Assembly: GCA_910588335.1 (NCBI GenBank)
Contig: CAJUQV010000018.1
Location: 3,623-67,622 of the forward strand
Length of the DNA stretch: 64,000 bases
Source of the DNA: an uncultured Ruminiclostridium sp.
GTDB lineage: Bacteria > Bacillota > Clostridia > Oscillospirales > Ruminococcaceae
Reading direction: 5' to 3'
This document shows positions 61,144 to 64,000 of this stretch, in pieces. The notes under the pieces were generated by a model that was not told where the DNA came from, made no database searches, and saw only the letters and a program-made list of their open reading frames with translations. Numbering within the stretch: the stretch's first letter is position 1; every line of letters starts with the position of its first letter. A program made the position numbers and the translations under genes.

Positions 61144-61404
61144 ATGAATAAGGGTTTGGTCGGTTTTATTTTGGGTCTTATCGCCGTTTTGGGCGGTGCA
61201 TTTGTTGCAACAATGCTTTTGAAAAACAAGCTCACAAAAAAATATGACGATGAGGATGATTTCGACGATTTTGATTCCTTTGACGATCCCGTTGACGACG
61301 AAGAATTTGAACACTTTTTCGCCAACGACGAAATGCCGGAGGTAGGCGAAGAGGACTCCGAGGATGAGGACGAGGATGAAGAGGAAAATGAAGAACAGCT
61401 TTAA
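61144..61404 (+). CDS. Small membrane protein with highly acidic tail
   Basis: I do not recognise a family. The 86-residue protein has one N-terminal membrane helix (LVGFILGLIAVLGGAFVATM, about 5-25), a short basic patch (KNKLTKK), then a tail of about 50 residues that is mostly Asp and Glu, with a few Phe at intervals (DDFDDFDSF). Topology should put the acidic tail in the cytoplasm by the positive-inside rule. AAGGAGG and a promoter precede it, so it is likely real. It could buffer cations or act as a binding tether; that is speculation. Confidence 0.8.
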   Translation: MNKGLVGFILGLIAVLGGAFVATMLLKNKLTKKYDDEDDFDDFDSFDDPVDDEEFEHFFANDEMPEVGEEDSEDEDEDEEENEEQL

Positions 61405-61475
61405 TAAGTCCCCTTTCAAACATATTGTTTTTGCCTCCGTTTCGACGGAAGCTTAATAAAGTTATCCTGAATTAT

Positions 61476-61504
61476 GGTCAATTGACCTGCCGCTATGGTA
61501 TAAT
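61476..61504 (+). promoter_or_regulatory. Extended -10 promoter with a palindromic operator-like site
   Basis: GGTCAATTGACC (61476-61487), a perfect 12-base palindrome, occupies the -35 region of an extended -10 (TGGTATAAT, TATAAT at 61499-61504). A hairpin at 61529-61558 follows, so the transcript could be only about 50 bases. Confidence 0.45.
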
Positions 61505-61528
61505 GGTTTATTTGAATTGCGAACTAAT

Positions 61529-61558
61529 AAAAAGGACAGGTTTTAACCTGTTCTTTTT
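61529..61558 (+). terminator. Hairpin terminator just after the 61499 promoter
   Basis: AAAAAGGACAGGTT pairs with AACCTGTTCTTTTT (two bases of loop), ending in five T. Confidence 0.7.
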
Positions 61559-61589
61559 ACATTTAAAAGTAAACTTAAAGAAGGACAAA

Positions 61590-61885
61590 CATTTTTCTCA
61601 TTATTCCCTAAGATATTTTATAAGGCTTTTTTCGGAATGTTACAAAACTTCTCCCCATAAATATCTGCAAAATATAAGGATAAAATATACCTGTCTGCTT
61701 TTATCACAGACAAACGAGTATATAACGTAAATTGCGGCATACTGCGGCTTCAATAACAGCAGCTTTTTTCAAGAGTCTTCAAAGACAAAGTGAACCTAAC
61801 GCCTACGGAATACAGAAAAAAATATTTCTTCTGCTTAAACTGCTGTCAGAATGTCTCTCGTCTCCAAGGCGGCAAGGGTTTCTGA
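61590..61885 (+). pseudogene. Remnant of an AraC-family regulator (DNA-binding domain only)
   Basis: Frame 1 (61590-61727) reads HYSLRYFIRLFSECYKTSPH then KYLQNIRIKYTCLLLSQTNE, the first AraC helix-turn-helix. A TAA (61728-61730) interrupts the expected ITxIAAYCGFNNSSFF. After a six-T run (61764-61769) the match continues one frame over as FSRVFKDKVNLTPTEYRKKY, the family's C-terminal signature. One more T in that run would restore the frame. There is no trace of the sensing domain upstream. So the gene has lost its N-terminus and has a nonsense change and a frameshift. It lies in front of a sugar-binding lipoprotein gene, as the intact AraC gene at 44822 does. Confidence 0.8.
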
Positions 61886-62107
61886 GACTTTTTCGGCAAA
61901 GCCTCTTGATCTCTCGGTTCAATTGGGACAAAATCTCACGCTGAATTTTGGAATTGCTTTGCCATTCCGGCAGCTTGTTTAATCTTCCACATTAAAAACT
62001 CAAAAAAAATATCATAATATGCTTATACAAATATCCAAGTATGTTAATTATGTACTATTTTTCTCATCATTTTTGGCATTTTTGTGATAGATTTTTAAAA
62101 AATTATA
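61886..62107. other. Intergenic, nothing recognised
   Basis: AT-rich sequence between the AraC remnant and the binding-protein promoter. A short open frame on each strand crosses it, with no similarity I recognise and no ribosome site. Confidence 0.5.
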
Positions 62108-62116
62108 TGATATAAT
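62108..62116 (+). promoter_or_regulatory. Extended -10 promoter of the second binding-protein gene
   Basis: TGATATAAT with TATAAT at 62111-62116; no clear -35, as expected for an activator-dependent promoter. Leader of about 130 bases. Confidence 0.45.
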
Positions 62117-62255
62117 TAAGCAATAAGGTTAAGAAAACGATTTCATCTCTTTTCCTTATCGCTTATTTTTATGCACAAAAACGGTGTAATACATTAAAAT
62201 ACGTTATTTTATGCTTTTCCGTACACCGAAACTTTTTAAGGAGGGATTTTATTTT

Positions 62256-63815
62256 ATGAAAACAGGAAAAAAAGCTATTTCCATGCTTATGAGCCTTTAC
62301 CTTGTACTGCTTCCTGCCTGTTCCGGCGGAGACGAATCGCCTACGGATAACGCACAAACCACAGCGGGAACCACCGAAAACCTTGACAACGAGGTTGATT
62401 ACAGCAGTATGGCGGAGATTGACAAAATTGAAGAAGCCAATATTATAGGCACAGGCCCCAATTATGATCCAAGTAAAACCGCCGGTCACGTGCGTGCCCT
62501 TTGCTACTACGATCTTACCGAAGCTCAGCCCGAATTGGTGGAAATATTGGCTCAGCGCTTCGGAGGTACTATTGAGACCGAGATAACGCCTTCCGGAGGA
62601 GCATATTACGATAAATTAGGACAGCTTGTATCCACAGGCAACTCCCCCGACATAGTAAGATATGACTGGGTGGTATACCCCGACGGCATATCAAAAAATA
62701 TGTACACACCGCTTGATGACTGGCTGGATATGGATTCCGAACTTTGGGTTAAAGAAAAAAACGTAATCGAATCTTTTAACTATGCGGGTAAACACTATTA
62801 TTACCCATCCGGCGTAAATCCCAATTTTGTTATGCTTTACAATCAGGCAACCATCGACGAAGCGGGACTTGACAGTCCCCTTGAACTATACAAAAACAAT
62901 AACTGGACATGGGACACATTTAAGGAGCTTACCAGAAAATGGTGTGACCAGAGTGAGGAACACATAGGCTTTACAGGCGGAAGCTGGACCGGTATGATGC
63001 TTATAAACTCCACAGGCGTTAAAACAATTGACATGACCGGTACAGAAATCATAAACAACTTAAAAAACCCCGATGCGGAACGCACAATGTCGTATTTTTC
63101 AGATATGAAGAAAAACGGTCTTATCGGAGAAGGATTTGTTGACCCGGGTGCGGCTTTCACCGACGGTAATCTACTGTTTCTCGCTATGGGTCTTACATGG
63201 GGATATGAAAGCGCACAGCAGTCGTTTTTCAACATAGGCTCGCAAACAGACAAGATCGTAGCCATTCCCCTTCCGAGAGATCCTCAATCGGATAAATACT
63301 ATATGGCTGGCGATACTTTCGGGTTCCTTGTTCCCGCAGGCTCGCCCAACGTTCAGGGCGGCGTTTCCTGGATACTCAGCGGAAGAATTTTTGAAACCGA
63401 TCCCGAAACAATAGCGGCGGATTACACAAAAAAAACCGACGCCACACCCAAATACTATGATAAATGCCCCGGCTGCAAGTACAATTTCCCCGAAAACAAC
63501 AACGCCGATCTTACCGTATGTCCCGAATGCGATACCGCGAGAAAACCCAAATTTAAGCCGATATATAGCGATGAGCAGATGCAGATCATTTACGATATGA
63601 AAGACGTAACAAAATTTGATTTTGTCTTTGACAACATTCTCGGCTTCGGCGAAACAATGAACAGCATTGTTACCGGCAATGAAGAATCGATTTTCGACGG
63701 CCCTCTTTATTTTGCCGAATCCTCATTTACCTCACTTCTCGAATCAAAGTACCAGTCTATTGAAGCCATAGTACAGCCATATCGTGACGAATTGGCAAAG
63801 GCTGTGTCTCAATAA
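62256..63815 (+). CDS. Sugar-type solute-binding lipoprotein with an inserted zinc-knuckle
   Basis: Start at 62256: MKTGKKAISMLMSLYLVLLP followed by the lipobox LPAC, the anchor cysteine near residue 22. The mature protein (about 495 residues) is a family 1 binding protein (STGNSPDIVRYDWVV near 125, YPSGVNPNFVMLYNQATIDE near 180, NWTWDTFKELTRKW). Unlike the 43283 protein it carries CPGC (404-407) and CPEC (422-425), a CxxC-X14-CxxC unit that looks like a zinc ribbon or rubredoxin-like knuckle within the C-terminal lobe. AAGGAGG is the ribosome site. No permease or ATPase gene is in the window. The preceding AraC gene is dead. Confidence 0.9.
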   Translation: MKTGKKAISMLMSLYLVLLPACSGGDESPTDNAQTTAGTTENLDNEVDYSSMAEIDKIEEANIIGTGPNYDPSKTAGHVRALCYYDLTEAQPELVEILAQRFGGTIETEITPSGGAYYDKLGQLVSTGNSPDIVRYDWVVYPDGISKNMYTPLDDWLDMDSELWVKEKNVIESFNYAGKHYYYPSGVNPNFVMLYNQATIDEAGLDSPLELYKNNNWTWDTFKELTRKWCDQSEEHIGFTGGSWTGMMLINSTGVKTIDMTGTEIINNLKNPDAERTMSYFSDMKKNGLIGEGFVDPGAAFTDGNLLFLAMGLTWGYESAQQSFFNIGSQTDKIVAIPLPRDPQSDKYYMAGDTFGFLVPAGSPNVQGGVSWILSGRIFETDPETIAADYTKKTDATPKYYDKCPGCKYNFPENNNADLTVCPECDTARKPKFKPIYSDEQMQIIYDMKDVTKFDFVFDNILGFGETMNSIVTGNEESIFDGPLYFAESSFTSLLESKYQSIEAIVQPYRDELAKAVSQ

Positions 63816-63840
63816 AAATATTTTTAATAATACTGATTTA

Positions 63841-63879
63841 TCCGATTGTGAGCGTTAAACTGACAGTCGGATATTTTTA
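63841..63879 (+). terminator. Terminator of the second binding-protein gene
   Basis: TCCGATTGT (63841-63849) pairs with ACAGTCGGA (63863-63871; one G-U), then TATTTTTAT. Confidence 0.8.
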
Positions 63880-63948
63880 TATAAAATCACAACAGATAAT
63901 CCCTTTAAAATTTAGATATAAAATTTTTAATAAATTAATATACATCTA

Positions 63949-63977
63949 TTGATTTTTATTTGTTAAAGTGATACAAT
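63949..63977 (+). promoter_or_regulatory. Promoter at the right edge, gene outside the window
   Basis: TTGATT (63949-63954), a 17-base spacer and TACAAT (63972-63977), pointing right. Confidence 0.5.
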
Positions 63978-64000
63978 AAGTGTATAGGAATGTTGAATAA

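Noticed and set aside
61732..61944. 70-residue open frame after rsmE
   Set aside because: Overlaps the AraC remnant across its frameshift; explained by the pseudogene.

Overview
The window looks like part of a Clostridia chromosome (Bacillota), most likely an Oscillospiraceae/Ruminococcaceae-type anaerobe. This is an inference. It rests on a PolC-type replicative polymerase, the pyrH-frr-uppS-cdsA-dxr-rseP-ispG-polC order typical of Firmicutes, a short-form HisG with HisZ, a GatB-type transamidation subunit, acetate kinase, strong AAGGAG ribosome sites, and near-consensus sigma-A promoters with 17-base spacers. Intergenic DNA is AT-rich. I see no rRNA, tRNA, CRISPR array, insertion-sequence transposase or prophage.

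Layout. 1-894: 5' part of an M42 aminopeptidase gene running off the left edge. 1215-7862 (-): histidine operon hisZ-G-D-C, then an XRE-TPR regulator with its own promoter, then hisB, a Nudix gene and hisH. 7996-20496 (-): housekeeping run hom, pyrH, frr, uppS, cdsA, dxr, rseP, ispG, polC (lysine/threonine branch point, UMP, ribosome recycling, isoprenoid and phospholipid supply, replication). 20795-22231: proS. 22466-24846 (+): two poorly known genes. 25188-31674: ackA, divergent tmcAL, a DUF4380-like gene, then murL-murD, which suggests the L-Glu-addition-then-epimerisation route to D-Glu in peptidoglycan. 31950-36877 (-): a membrane diguanylate cyclase, and a hemerythrin/CheX-like protein followed by a NitT/TauT-type ABC transporter. 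37044-42154 (-): LysM-G5-M23 wall hydrolase, ABC-F protein, RtcB. 42365-45604: rlmA, a sugar-type binding lipoprotein and its AraC neighbour. 45915-49720 (-): gatB-cotH operon. 49989-54635: APH-like kinase, tandem DUF305, hisK-lrp-aminotransferase-Nudix. 54640-60990 (+): ispE, asp23, fakA-like, GNAT, recG, rsmE. 61144-63815: a small acidic membrane protein, a decayed AraC gene and a second sugar-binding lipoprotein with a built-in four-cysteine knuckle.

How it fits together. HisK at 51614 completes a step missing from the his operon; hisA, hisF and hisI/E are not in the window. IspG, Dxr and IspE are three MEP-pathway enzymes, and UppS uses the pathway's product. MurL/MurD and the M23 protein act on the wall.

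Most unusual content. (1) A family of intergenic palindromes, most ending in GTATTA, sits at the 3' ends of genes and supplies the stop codon of uppS and cotH. (2) A second inverted-repeat element (TTAAGGCAAYACYGC ends) occurs as a 181-bp copy and a 56-bp deletion form; both lie in 5' leaders and create false upstream starts. (3) Two intergenic stretches look like independent structured RNAs with their own terminators. (4) There are two AraC + binding-protein pairs, one with a dead regulator.
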